A DNA stretch of 31,173 nt. It comes from Pseudobutyrivibrio sp. UBA1225 (GTDB lineage: Bacteria; Bacillota; Clostridia; Lachnospirales; Lachnospiraceae). Below are positions 17,130 to 24,664 of this stretch, one piece after another (position 1 is the first letter of the stretch; each line of letters opens with the position of its first letter). Below the pieces are notes generated by a model. That model searched no databases. It saw only the letters and a list, made by a program, of their open reading frames with translations, and was not told the DNA's origin. A program made the position numbers and the translations under genes. The stretch lies in NCBI GenBank assembly GCA_002309345.1, contig DBWZ01000080.1:1-31173 (forward strand), written 5' to 3'.

Positions 17130-17145
17130 AATAGAATTCTCCTTA

Positions 17146-17691
17146 TCATCCCCTAGTATGTAAAGCCGCTTTTCTCATCTTGTTTAAAGATGCATTTTGA
17201 CTTAGTATACTCATAGGAGACATCTTTTTAGATGGTGCATTTCCAAGGCTACAAACTCTAATTAATGTAAGGAGTCTATTTAAATGCCACTTTTGGCATG
17301 GATCAAATGGTATTTCATTTTGTATCATCCATGAATATATCACCTCTGATGTAATAATTTTATTACTAGGGGGCGGCATTTTATCTTCTGCAAACCATGT
17401 TGCAGTTTGACTGTCACTAATATAGTTTAATATATCTGCTTTATTTCTTTCTGTAATATTCTCAAAAGCATCATCTTGTATATTAGTTAATGACATGCAT
17501 CTTACATAATCTATAAACTCTTCATCTGTTTTTTGACGTTTCTCATCTAAGAATGGTTTGTGCCATTTTGACTCCCATTTTGAAATAGAAATCAAAGAAT
17601 GCTCAAGAGTTAATTCCTGCGGTTTAGAATAGACAAATTCATTTTTATTTTCATCAAAAAATTCTCTTTCAGGTATAACTATCTTTAGCAT
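17146..17691 (-). CDS. Tail assembly chaperone region protein, second gene
   Basis: I choose the ATG at 17691 (MLKIVIPEREFFDE, 181 residues) over the GTG at 17700 because AGAGGTGA lies five bases before it. The sequence has landmarks I know from a conserved protein found just before the tape measure gene in gut Clostridia phages: LEHSLISISKWESKW, TATWF, EVIYSWMIQNEIPF, WHLNRLLTLIRVCS and a C-terminal RKAALHTRG. It is most likely a tail assembly chaperone, the functional equivalent of the second half of lambda G-T. It is in the same reading frame as the gene before it, separated by a single TAA, so no frameshift can fuse them. Confidence 0.7.
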   Translation of the reverse strand: MLKIVIPEREFFDENKNEFVYSKPQELTLEHSLISISKWESKWHKPFLDEKRQKTDEEFIDYVRCMSLTNIQDDAFENITERNKADILNYISDSQTATWFAEDKMPPPSNKIITSEVIYSWMIQNEIPFDPCQKWHLNRLLTLIRVCSLGNAPSKKMSPMSILSQNASLNKMRKAALHTRG

Positions 17692-17709
17692 TCTAATCAC
17701 CTCTAAAAA

Positions 17710-18144
17710 TTAGTTATTTCCAGAAGGAAGTCCAGTCGTTTTTGCCTGGAGATTCTGCTTATTTGCTGCTTCAATAAGATCCTTAGGCATAATTCCATTA
17801 ATAAATGCTGCTGCCTTATCAGGGTCAAGTAAAAGTTCTGTAAAAAGCGCATCATATGCAGCGGTCTGTTCAAACTCTTCTGCAAGAAGTACACCATTTC
17901 TCTTCTTAATAAAGCCACGACCATCATCTGCTTTTTCACCATAAGCTTTAAGAATTATATCCTTAAACACTTTCATGATTTCAGAACCATTTTGTGACTT
18001 AGTTATAGATTCAAGTTTTTTAGTCAAACCACCAGGTGTGCTAAGTTCCATCTCTGTCAGTTCTGACTTTGAAATAAAGAAATAGAGGTCCTCTGTACGA
18101 GTGTTTCCATCATAATCTTCATAAGTTACTGTTTTCTTTAACAT
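17710..18144 (-). CDS. Tail assembly chaperone, first gene
   Basis: A 144-residue protein starting MLKKTVTYEDYDGNTRTEDL, followed by ELTEMELSTPGGL, a helical DIILKAYGEKADDGRGFIKK and EFEQTAAYDALFTELLLDPD. This set of steps is typical of the small tail assembly chaperone encoded after the major tail protein in Firmicutes siphophages. Such proteins coat the tape measure while the tail tube forms and are not expected in the finished virion. It follows a terminator-like hairpin after the major tail gene and precedes the second chaperone gene. AAAGGACTTAAATATT is the ribosome site. Confidence 0.7.
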   Translation of the reverse strand: MLKKTVTYEDYDGNTRTEDLYFFISKSELTEMELSTPGGLTKKLESITKSQNGSEIMKVFKDIILKAYGEKADDGRGFIKKRNGVLLAEEFEQTAAYDALFTELLLDPDKAAAFINGIMPKDLIEAANKQNLQAKTTGLPSGNN

Positions 18145-18163
18145 AATATTTAAGTCCTTTCAA

Positions 18164-18204
18164 GATTAAAATAAGGCAGGGCCAGCCTTACTGAATACCC
18201 TGCC
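18164..18204 (-). terminator. Hairpin terminator after major tail gene
   Basis: On the minus strand, GGCAGGG (18204-18198) pairs with CCCTGCC (18181-18175) around a 16-base loop, and TTATTTTAATC follows. The element lies 13 bases after the stop of the major tail gene. A factor-independent terminator here would let the abundant tail tube gene be expressed more than the chaperones and tape measure downstream. Confidence 0.65.
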
Positions 18205-18217
18205 AAAAGTGCAAATA

Positions 18218-19075
18218 TCAGCCGTTTGCTGTAGAAGCAAGAAGTGTATAAACAGCTGAAGGGAGCGGGAGATAAGGATCTGTAGGATCAACGCCAGAAC
18301 CACCGTTTGTTCCATAAAGAGCATTCTCAAGAGCCGTAAGACCAGCCTGTGTGCACTTTGTAGAATCAATAGTGATAAGAGCCGTAGGCTTATAAGTGAC
18401 ACCATTAATTGTGCACGAAACAGGTGTAGTCGTGATTGTCCATGAGAATGTAATAGCAGAAGGGCTATCATTTACTGTCTCGTAAGATCTCTCCGAAGGA
18501 GATGCCTTACAGCCATAAAGGAGATGGAGCTTGTAACCATGATCCTGACCATCAGTATCGTTACCAAGAGCTGTTCTGTAGCAAAGACCGAAAGTCTTTC
18601 TTGCCTGCTGACCTATCATAATAGGCATTGTGGAAGGCATGAGATCCCAGTGATCAGGAGTCCATTCCTCAGCTGTCTCAATAGCTGCCTTAGCCTTATA
18701 GTTATGTCCATTGTAAGAAACAACAGCATCCTTAGCATATGTGCTAGAAGAAGAGTATGCAGGTGCAAGTACTTCAATACCAGCAGAACCATCACATACT
18801 GCGAACTCATCAGGATATGTGTAAGCATTGATTGTAGCGCCGAGCTCCTCTGCAGAATAAAGGTTCAGATACTTAATATCATCAGCATAAAGAGCTGTAG
18901 CCTCTGCACCAGAAGGTGACTCAGTAACACCAGTGAGACCATTCCAAGCAACACCAGGTGTGTAAGGACCAGTAGATGCATTTACCTTTGAGCTATCATA
19001 AACATAAAGAACGCCATTCTTTGTACCGGTTTCAAACAGTCTTTCGCCTGTCTTATCCCATTCAAGTTTAGCCAT
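18218..19075 (-). CDS. Major tail (tube) protein with inserted carbohydrate-binding-like domain
   Basis: A 285-residue protein with the conserved steps of the major tail protein family in Clostridia siphophages: MAKLEWDKTGERLFETG, AWNGLTGVTESPSGAE, YADDIKYLNL, FAVCDGSAGI, IMIGQQARKTFGLCYRTALG, and YGCKASPSERSY. It forms the tail tube. Between CDGSAGI and MIGQQ sits an extra module at residues 106-146 with the pattern YSSSSTYAKDAVVSYNGHNY ... EEWTPDHWDL, which closely fits small CBM5/12 (chitin-binding type 3) domains with their two aromatic ends. It would project from the tube surface. AGGAGGAAACTTCG precedes the ATG, and a terminator follows the gene. Confidence 0.85.
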   Translation of the reverse strand: MAKLEWDKTGERLFETGTKNGVLYVYDSSKVNASTGPYTPGVAWNGLTGVTESPSGAEATALYADDIKYLNLYSAEELGATINAYTYPDEFAVCDGSAGIEVLAPAYSSSSTYAKDAVVSYNGHNYKAKAAIETAEEWTPDHWDLMPSTMPIMIGQQARKTFGLCYRTALGNDTDGQDHGYKLHLLYGCKASPSERSYETVNDSPSAITFSWTITTTPVSCTINGVTYKPTALITIDSTKCTQAGLTALENALYGTNGGSGVDPTDPYLPLPSAVYTLLASTANG

Positions 19076-19087
19076 CGAAGTTTCCTC

Positions 19088-19396
19088 CTATTTATAGTAT
19101 ATAATAAACACGTCATGATACAGGTTATTTGCTGTATATTCTCTCTGAAATCTTGCTGTTGGAAATAACGCAAGAGTATCTATAAAAGGGTCATCAGGAT
19201 TAGAATGCACATAAACAACCTGATATGCATGATCGAGTTTATAACCATTATTGTTAGCGAATCTAGCATCTATTCTTGTTCTAGAATAGATTATCGCTGG
19301 GTATTTAATTTTAACATTTTCTGGAGGTTGAAAGTATACATTTCTGGTCCCCAGAAGTTGCTCAAGTTTTCCTTGAAACTCAACTCTGTTATCCAT
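19088..19396 (-). CDS. Tail terminator-like protein
   Basis: I start at the ATG at 19396 (MDNRVEFQGKLEQLLGTRNV, 102 residues), since TGGAGGTATATATA lies directly before it. The frame's earlier ATG at 19411 lies before this ribosome site. Landmarks are VYFQPPENVKIKYPAIIYSR and YQVVYVHSNPDDPF, ending in LYHDVFIIYYK. Position between a head-tail joining protein and the major tail gene is that of the tail terminator, which caps the tail tube and binds the head connector. I recognise it as a conserved phage protein; the terminator role rests on position and size. Confidence 0.6.
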   Translation of the reverse strand: MDNRVEFQGKLEQLLGTRNVYFQPPENVKIKYPAIIYSRTRIDARFANNNGYKLDHAYQVVYVHSNPDDPFIDTLALFPTARFQREYTANNLYHDVFIIYYK

Positions 19397-19703
19397 TATA
19401 TATACCTCCAAGATTCAGAATTAATCTTGGATACTGAACTTCAACACTAGTGATAGTCCATTTCGTACCCATATAAACCGCATAACGCATAGAGTGAAAA
19501 TTCAGCTTAGCATATGGATCTGCTACTATACTTATACGATTAGAAATGCTAATATCAGCATCGACTTTTTCAGGGAACTCCAGTCTCCTGGTGTTATTGA
19601 GAATATCTCCACCATATCTACGCGTAGTGATATGTTCTACCCAAACACCAGGAGTATCTTCTGAAGTTGTGGCAAAGCCGATTTCTCCATAATACTTTGC
19701 CAT
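19389..19703 (-). CDS. Head-tail joining (head closure) protein
   Basis: A 104-residue beta-rich protein, MAKYYGEIGFATTSEDTPGV with VEHITTRRYGGDI, then ISIVADPYAKLNF and a C-terminal SVEVQYPRLILNLGGIYNG. This is a well-kept small protein in Firmicutes siphophages, found between the capsid and the major tail gene, and it probably forms the stopper or closure ring of the neck. Its end overlaps the next gene's start by 8 bases. The leader AGGAGAAAATTCAATG is close to those of other structural genes here. Function from position and size. Confidence 0.65.
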   Translation of the reverse strand: MAKYYGEIGFATTSEDTPGVWVEHITTRRYGGDILNNTRRLEFPEKVDADISISNRISIVADPYAKLNFHSMRYAVYMGTKWTITSVEVQYPRLILNLGGIYNG

Positions 19704-19723
19704 TGAATTTTCTCCTAATTAGA

Positions 19724-20026
19724 TCATGAAGGATCCGCCAGAGCTGCAAGAGTTCCGATATCTGCGCTTGTAGCAGTTGTGCTATTAGGCTTGATGTAGT
19801 AAACAGAACCAACAGAAGAAGACTCTGCATACTTAACCGGAATAACGTAACCTGCGCTAGAAGCGAGAACGATAATAGCACCCTTAATGAATGCATTCTT
19901 GAGCTCACTTGTATAGAACTGCTGTGTGCAAGCAGCATCCTTATAAGCCTTTGTCTCACCAGACTTCTCATAGATAGCAACTGCTGCTACATTCTTATCC
20001 TCAGCTCTCTGGAAAAACTTATCCAT
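19724..20026 (-). CDS. Small head protein after the capsid gene (decoration or head completion)
   Basis: A 100-residue protein with GETKAYKDAACTQQFYTSEL, KNAFIKGAIIVL and a C-terminal SADIGTLAALA. I recognise it as a small protein often encoded directly after the major capsid gene in Clostridia phages, but not with a proven role. The size and the beta-rich composition would fit a capsid decoration or head-completion protein. AGGAGGAAACTATT precedes the ATG, the same strong leader type as the major tail gene, which suggests high expression and favours a structural protein made in many copies. Confidence 0.5.
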   Translation of the reverse strand: MDKFFQRAEDKNVAAVAIYEKSGETKAYKDAACTQQFYTSELKNAFIKGAIIVLASSAGYVIPVKYAESSSVGSVYYIKPNSTTATSADIGTLAALADPS

Positions 20027-20060
20027 AATAGTTTCCTCCTATTAATATTTCAAAATATCA

Positions 20061-21866
20061 TCAGCCTGCGCCCTGAACGGACTTCTCGAGAACGATTGCA
20101 GAATAGGGCTTGGTAAGAGCGCCAGAGCAACGAGTCTCGATGAGGTACTTCTGCTGGTTGTAGTCGATGTCAAAATCATCAAACATAGAAACAGCGCCAC
20201 CCTTATCGGCACCAACATTGTAGTCGTTAAGGTTAACAATGATACCCATAAGAGTATTTGTATAAGCCTGGCCAGACTTTGTAACAGATCTTGTAAGGTT
20301 CTCCATTACAGGAACAGTAACGATCTTGGAAACTCTGAGCTTTGTAGCAAGAGCCTGCTCTGTAGGATAGAGTGCGTGGCCAATAGAGTCCTCAAGGAGG
20401 AGCATATCGGTAAGGAAATCTTCTGTTGTGAAGAGAACCGGGCTACCAGAACCTCTATAATCCTTTCTAGACTTGATTGCAGCACGAATGAAGTTCTTAG
20501 CTGTAGCATCGGCATCAGCACCAACAGTAACTTCCTTCTTAAGGCAGAAGAGATCTGCTTCCTTCCAGATAGGACGAATGTTGTCTTCGTTGATCTTGTC
20601 ATCATCAGAAGCAAGCCTTCCGTCGCCAACGAGAATAGCACGAGCGATTTCCTCATCGAGCATGACTCTCATCTCAGCCTTGATCCAAGCAACAACGTCG
20701 AAATCTGTAATGTCGATAATATCATCACGATCAAGCTTCTGCTTCTTATAGATTGTCGTAGGAGTGGTTGTTCTCTTCAACAGAGAGAATACTTCTTCCT
20801 TCTTAAGGTTACCCTTGATGTAACCCTTAGCCCTTGCCTCATCCTCTGTGATGTCAGCAAACATGGACTTAATTCTAGAGAAAGGTGACTTGTGAACTCC
20901 GCTCATAACAGTGGAAACCCACTCCATCTTTCTAGAAATGAACTCAGGCTTATCCTGGAATGTCTTTGCCTCAGGGAACAGCCAATCGATATCCTTAATA
21001 CCGTACTCGTCTGCATGAGCAAGGAAAGAATCTCTAAGAGATCCATACTTCTTACCATCAGAAATGATTGTCTCAATCTGAGAATGAGTCAGCTCAGCCT
21101 GATCTGCAGCGCCAGTATACTCATCAGAACCATCAAAAACGTTGTGCTTCATGTCTTCTTCTCCTTCGTCTTCATCTTTTTCATTTGCGCCACCCTTTTC
21201 AGCGGCAACACCTACAAGGTACATCATAACTTTCTTCTGCTCATCTGTCATAGTATCAATGACATCCTGAACAGTCTTTCCGTTTTCGGAATCTGCGGGC
21301 ATTTTCTTTTCCTCCTGTTTATCTTCGGATTCAGCATGCTCGATAACTTCCTCTTTTTCTTCCTTTTCGGAATGTTCAATAGTTTCCTCAGAAACATTTT
21401 CGAAATCTCCACCAAGGTTGTCGATGAAATCGTCATTATATATGATTGCTTCGTCCGATTCGCCATCTTCGCCATGAGCCATGGCAATATTGTCAATCAT
21501 TGCTCCAGGATTAGCTCCTGCAATGACCAAGCTCACCTCTCTAATAGCTCCATGGAGGACATCGCCAGCCTTCTGAACAAGCTTATTTGCATAAATGGAA
21601 AGCTGATTAACATCTCCATGAATGACAAGTTGCTTTGCTTGTTTAGCAGGTTCAGTGTCGTTGAATGAACAATACGCATACATTCCGTCAGATCTTTCTT
21701 CAAGAAGTGCATGACCAAGCACATTCATCGGATCACCATGCTGATGCTGCCATACGAGAGGGACTACCTTACCAGCACATTCCTTAAATGCTCCGGCACG
21801 AATTGTTCGTCCGTCTGAACACTTAAGGTCGTTTCTAGTGGCATATCCACTAAAATCGTATTTCAT
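20061..21866 (-). CDS. Prohead protease fused to HK97-fold major capsid protein
   Basis: A 601-residue fusion. Residues 1-125 are a prohead protease of the HK97 / S78 type: VVPLVWQHQHGDP (likely catalytic His41) and GAIREVSLVIAGANPGA with the likely nucleophile Ser112. Residues about 130-240 are acidic and Lys/Glu-rich, with a coiled-coil-like TVQDVIDTMTDEQKK, resembling the scaffolding (delta) region of HK97-type capsids. Residues about 240-601 are the capsid protein, including MKHNVFDGSDEY, SRKMEWVSTVMSG, KKQKLDRDDIIDITDFD, EEIARAILVGDGR and SMFDDFDIDYNQQKYLIETR. The protease should cut the scaffold region during head maturation. Two strong internal start sites could make the capsid part separately. 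Confidence 0.9.
   Translation of the reverse strand: MKYDFSGYATRNDLKCSDGRTIRAGAFKECAGKVVPLVWQHQHGDPMNVLGHALLEERSDGMYAYCSFNDTEPAKQAKQLVIHGDVNQLSIYANKLVQKAGDVLHGAIREVSLVIAGANPGAMIDNIAMAHGEDGESDEAIIYNDDFIDNLGGDFENVSEETIEHSEKEEKEEVIEHAESEDKQEEKKMPADSENGKTVQDVIDTMTDEQKKVMMYLVGVAAEKGGANEKDEDEGEEDMKHNVFDGSDEYTGAADQAELTHSQIETIISDGKKYGSLRDSFLAHADEYGIKDIDWLFPEAKTFQDKPEFISRKMEWVSTVMSGVHKSPFSRIKSMFADITEDEARAKGYIKGNLKKEEVFSLLKRTTTPTTIYKKQKLDRDDIIDITDFDVVAWIKAEMRVMLDEEIARAILVGDGRLASDDDKINEDNIRPIWKEADLFCLKKEVTVGADADATAKNFIRAAIKSRKDYRGSGSPVLFTTEDFLTDMLLLEDSIGHALYPTEQALATKLRVSKIVTVPVMENLTRSVTKSGQAYTNTLMGIIVNLNDYNVGADKGGAVSMFDDFDIDYNQQKYLIETRCSGALTKPYSAIVLEKSVQGAG
21150..21166 (-). promoter_or_regulatory. Internal ribosome site and ATG at codon 239 of protease-capsid gene
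   Basis: AAGGAG (21166-21161) stands eight bases before an in-frame ATG (21152-21150) that begins MKHNVFDGSDEY. A product from here would have 363 residues and hold only the capsid fold. The acidic run that encodes it (EGEED) naturally yields GGAGAAGAA, so chance is possible. Confidence 0.4.
21300..21316 (-). promoter_or_regulatory. Internal ribosome site and ATG at codon 189 of protease-capsid gene
   Basis: AGGAGG (21316-21311) lies eight bases before an in-frame ATG (21302-21300). The product would have 413 residues: a scaffold-like segment of about 50 residues plus the capsid fold, the plan of HK97 gp5. This could supply capsid subunits in excess of the protease. The Glu/Lys-rich peptide favours such a match by chance. 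Confidence 0.5.
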
Positions 21867-21892
21867 TTTGAATTTTTCTCCTTTCGTAATAT

Positions 21893-23137
21893 TTATTCTT
21901 CATCTTCTTTTTCATTAGTTGTTATCGGATTGTTTTCCATCTCTTCAGGAGACTGATTAATGTTCTTATTGCTAAGTTCATCAGCTCTTGCATCATCAAC
22001 TGGCTTGTATCCAATAATAGCTCTAAGTTCATTAGAAGAAAGAATTGCATTACGTGTAAGTTTGTCTGAAAGATCTGCAAGCTTCTCCGTAGGAGTGAGT
22101 TTGAACGGATCTTTAAAGAACATTATCGTTTGATGTTGAGAACGAGCTGTCTTGGTTAGGAATTTCCTAGCCATCTCATCAGTAAGCGCAGATGCAATCG
22201 GTTCAATTGTCCTGGAGTGGTAATTCAGCATTTCCTCTTCAGTAGCAGTACCATTAAATACATTCTGCGTCATACCGAGCTGATTGTAAAGCATCTCTGT
22301 CAAATATTGTATCTGACTAAACATGTTATTCTCTACAGATCGATTCAGCTGTGTTATATGTTCTGTTCCATCTGTATACGCAATACCATACTTAGATCCA
22401 GACAACTGTTGCTCAATGTCTTTACGTCTTCGTTCAGCTTGTTCTCTTCTTGCCTCAGTCTTAATAACATAAGGCAGACCAATAATAAGGTCAAGTTTAC
22501 CAGAACCTGATTGTTCATCAACTGCATCAAGAATATTAAGTTTCCTAATAAGTCTCTTCGCTACTGAATTCGGTTCATTCATAACAGCATAGAGTGGATT
22601 TTCTATAAGGGAAACCATCTTTTTAGGAAGTATCTTTTCCTCATGCTTGCCGGTTCTATCATTGTAAAGTCGAACTTTAACATACTGCGGAAACCATTCT
22701 ACAACACTACCGACACGCATTGTCTGAATGTCATAAGAACCTGTCTTAAGTGGATTGTAAGTAGTGTCTACAGGAACAATGGCAACTACACCTTCATCAA
22801 ACATCGACATAACAACATCCTGAATAAATGCACGAGCTGTTTGATCTATGTTTGTTTCAGTTGTAAGTGTATAATTGAGTCCTGATTTAATGGTTTCTGT
22901 GTATCGTCCATTTTCATCAACTTTAACGTGTTCAAATGTAAGTGCTGCTACATCGATTGCAATACGAGTATAGATAGCAGTTACAATTGTCTTTTCAGTC
23001 CCACGGGTTGCACGAAACATATCAGGTCGTCTGGTATTACTTGGACCTAATTCTATATATCGCTTATCCTCCGTAGGATCTTTATTCATGAAGGCGTTCC
23101 AAGAATGTTTCAGCCTTTCTCCAAAAGTCAATCCCAT
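21893..23137 (-). CDS. Portal protein (HK97 family)
   Basis: A 414-residue portal of the HK97 type: TAIYTRIAIDVAALTFEHV near residue 53, a middle with WFPQYVKVRLYND and IENPLYAVMNEPNSVAKRLI (residues about 180-200), QLSGSKYGIAYTDGTEHITQ, and the C-terminal MLYNQLGMTQNVFNGTATEE, LSSNELRAIIGYKP. It forms the 12-part ring through which DNA is packed. It lies before the protease-capsid gene, the normal order. The C-terminus is acidic (ENNPITTNEKEDEE). The leader GGAAGGTAATTCAAAATGG belongs to the repeated leader type of this window. Confidence 0.9.
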   Translation of the reverse strand: MGLTFGERLKHSWNAFMNKDPTEDKRYIELGPSNTRRPDMFRATRGTEKTIVTAIYTRIAIDVAALTFEHVKVDENGRYTETIKSGLNYTLTTETNIDQTARAFIQDVVMSMFDEGVVAIVPVDTTYNPLKTGSYDIQTMRVGSVVEWFPQYVKVRLYNDRTGKHEEKILPKKMVSLIENPLYAVMNEPNSVAKRLIRKLNILDAVDEQSGSGKLDLIIGLPYVIKTEARREQAERRRKDIEQQLSGSKYGIAYTDGTEHITQLNRSVENNMFSQIQYLTEMLYNQLGMTQNVFNGTATEEEMLNYHSRTIEPIASALTDEMARKFLTKTARSQHQTIMFFKDPFKLTPTEKLADLSDKLTRNAILSSNELRAIIGYKPVDDARADELSNKNINQSPEEMENNPITTNEKEDEE

Positions 23138-23152
23138 TTTGAATTACCTTCC

Positions 23153-24013
23153 TTATTTCTTTTTCATAATCCATTTATTAGTTTTTGGATCTAAATACCA
23201 CTCGTATCCAGACGGTATATTTTTTAAATGTTTAGCATTTGCTTCTTGAAGTTTACTATAAGCTTCTGCTCTAGATTTTTCTGTATCAGCTCGTGTTTTC
23301 ATTACATCAGCTTTAGCTTTTTCGATATCTATATTTGATTTAGCTACATCAACTCTTGCTTTTTCTATATCTAATGCTGCTTTATCTCTATCCTCTTTAT
23401 TAGCGTACTTCAATTTGCTTTCAAGGATCTTTGTGGTAGCTGTGTTGGCGACATTAGGAAGCGTTTGAACGGCAAGATCTCTGACAAACTTACCTGTTGG
23501 ACCATCAAAAAATCTATCTGCTTTTGCTAATGCAGAATTAGGCTGAGTAGCTAAAACATATTGCTTATTATATTCAGCTTGCAATTTTAGACGATCGATA
23601 GCTTTCTGAAGATCGTCGTCAGACATGTTCTTTGTGCTACCAAACTTTTTTCTTCCTTGGTTGTCTAACTTAGCTTCTTCCTTCTTATTTAATCGGTCAA
23701 ACTCACCTTGCTTTTTTCTAGCAAGAAGCATTGTCTTAGAATTTTCTTTAATCCTATTTCTTTCTTCCTTAGCCGATCTTATATCTTTCTCTTTTTGAGC
23801 CTTAGACTTAAGATCTGCTTTATACTTCTGAGTGTTGTAAGTAGCTTTGGCTCTTTCGATTTTTATTCGTTCGCCATCGCCTTTACCATATCGTTCACGG
23901 CCCTCAGGAGTCCATGAACCATCTTCATTCTGAAATCGACGTTCTCCCCATCGTTGACCTTTTATGCCCCAATGGTATAGTTCGTCGTCGAAGACATAAT
24001 TTGGTCTTTTCAT
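23153..24013 (-). CDS. WGVR-type module protein with 14-residue tandem repeats
   Basis: A 286-residue, Lys/Arg/Glu-rich helical protein between the large terminase and portal regions. Residues 12-38 carry the most diverged copy of the shared module (LYHWGIKGQRWGERRFQNED). A second conserved step, KNMSDDDLQKAIDRLKLQAE (128-147), is also known to me from proteins with this module. Residues 215-256 form three tandem 14-residue repeats starting DIEKARVDV, DIEKAKADV and DTEKSRAEA, which should make a long straight coiled coil. The C-terminus ends in WIMKKK. AAGGAGGACATAA precedes the ATG. I cannot assign an activity; a virion-internal or packaging-linked structural role is inferred. Confidence 0.6.
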   Translation of the reverse strand: MKRPNYVFDDELYHWGIKGQRWGERRFQNEDGSWTPEGRERYGKGDGERIKIERAKATYNTQKYKADLKSKAQKEKDIRSAKEERNRIKENSKTMLLARKKQGEFDRLNKKEEAKLDNQGRKKFGSTKNMSDDDLQKAIDRLKLQAEYNKQYVLATQPNSALAKADRFFDGPTGKFVRDLAVQTLPNVANTATTKILESKLKYANKEDRDKAALDIEKARVDVAKSNIDIEKAKADVMKTRADTEKSRAEAYSKLQEANAKHLKNIPSGYEWYLDPKTNKWIMKKK

Positions 24014-24031
24014 TTATGTCCTCCTTTTAAA

Positions 24032-24664
24032 TTAGAATACTTTATACTTCTTATTCTTTAAGCCCTTTTTAGATTTTATTCCATGCTCTTCAAGGTCTTT
24101 TATTGTCAAATTTCTTGATTCATTTAAATATTTACCGTATTGTCTTTCCATCCAATTATTTAAAAACATTTTTTCAAGTTTTCTCTGAGCTATACTTTCG
24201 CCAATTGCAAGTGTGCTTTGCGTTGCCATTCTAGCAGCAAGTTCTGGCTCATACTCATTAGCAGCAAGTGCTGTTCCTGCTGTACCAACAACTGCATTAG
24301 ATGTAACACCTACAATATTTTTAGCTTTTGATGCTTTATTCAATCCCCTTGCCTGTAAATAAGGCCTAGGATTTTGTGAAATATAATCTAACGCCCTGTG
24401 TTTTGTTCCTAATTTTACTGCTTTCTCAATTTGTCTATTAGATACTCTTTTACCAGCATTTGCACGAGCTTGCATTTTGTCAGTAAGTTTATCGAATTTC
24501 TTATTAACCTTTGACTGTTCTTTTACAAAATGTTGCTGTTCTTTTCTTCTAAGAAGACCACTGTCAGTATAAGTACCATCTTCATTCTGAAAACGTCTTA
24601 CACCCCATTTCTGTCCTTCAATACCATAGTGTATAAGATATGAAGGGTAATTTTGTTCACTCAT
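24032..24664 (-). CDS. WGVR-type module protein between terminase and portal
   Basis: A 210-residue basic protein. Residues 8-41 carry the shared module (YLIHYGIEGQKWGVRRFQNE, then DGTYTDSGLLRR). A basic helical stretch follows, then a weakly hydrophobic middle with small residues (AVVGTAGTALAANEYEPELA, about 122-141) and a basic C-terminus (KKGLKNKKYKVF). The ATG overlaps the TGA of the large terminase (ATGA), so its synthesis is coupled to that of the motor. I know the module from phage structural regions but not a function. The coupling suggests a role in packaging or head assembly. Confidence 0.6.
   Translation of the reverse strand: MSEQNYPSYLIHYGIEGQKWGVRRFQNEDGTYTDSGLLRRKEQQHFVKEQSKVNKKFDKLTDKMQARANAGKRVSNRQIEKAVKLGTKHRALDYISQNPRPYLQARGLNKASKAKNIVGVTSNAVVGTAGTALAANEYEPELAARMATQSTLAIGESIAQRKLEKMFLNNWMERQYGKYLNESRNLTIKDLEEHGIKSKKGLKNKKYKVF

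Noticed and set aside
17703..17942. 79-codon frame overlapping the two chaperone genes, suggesting a frameshift product
   Set aside because: The second chaperone is in the same frame as the first, so a shift into this frame would not reach it, and the peptide has no family pattern.
20892..21668. Long plus-strand open frame (258 codons) opposite the protease-capsid gene
   Set aside because: It is a shadow of a well-supported gene, has no known family pattern, and no plus-strand gene is supported anywhere in the window.
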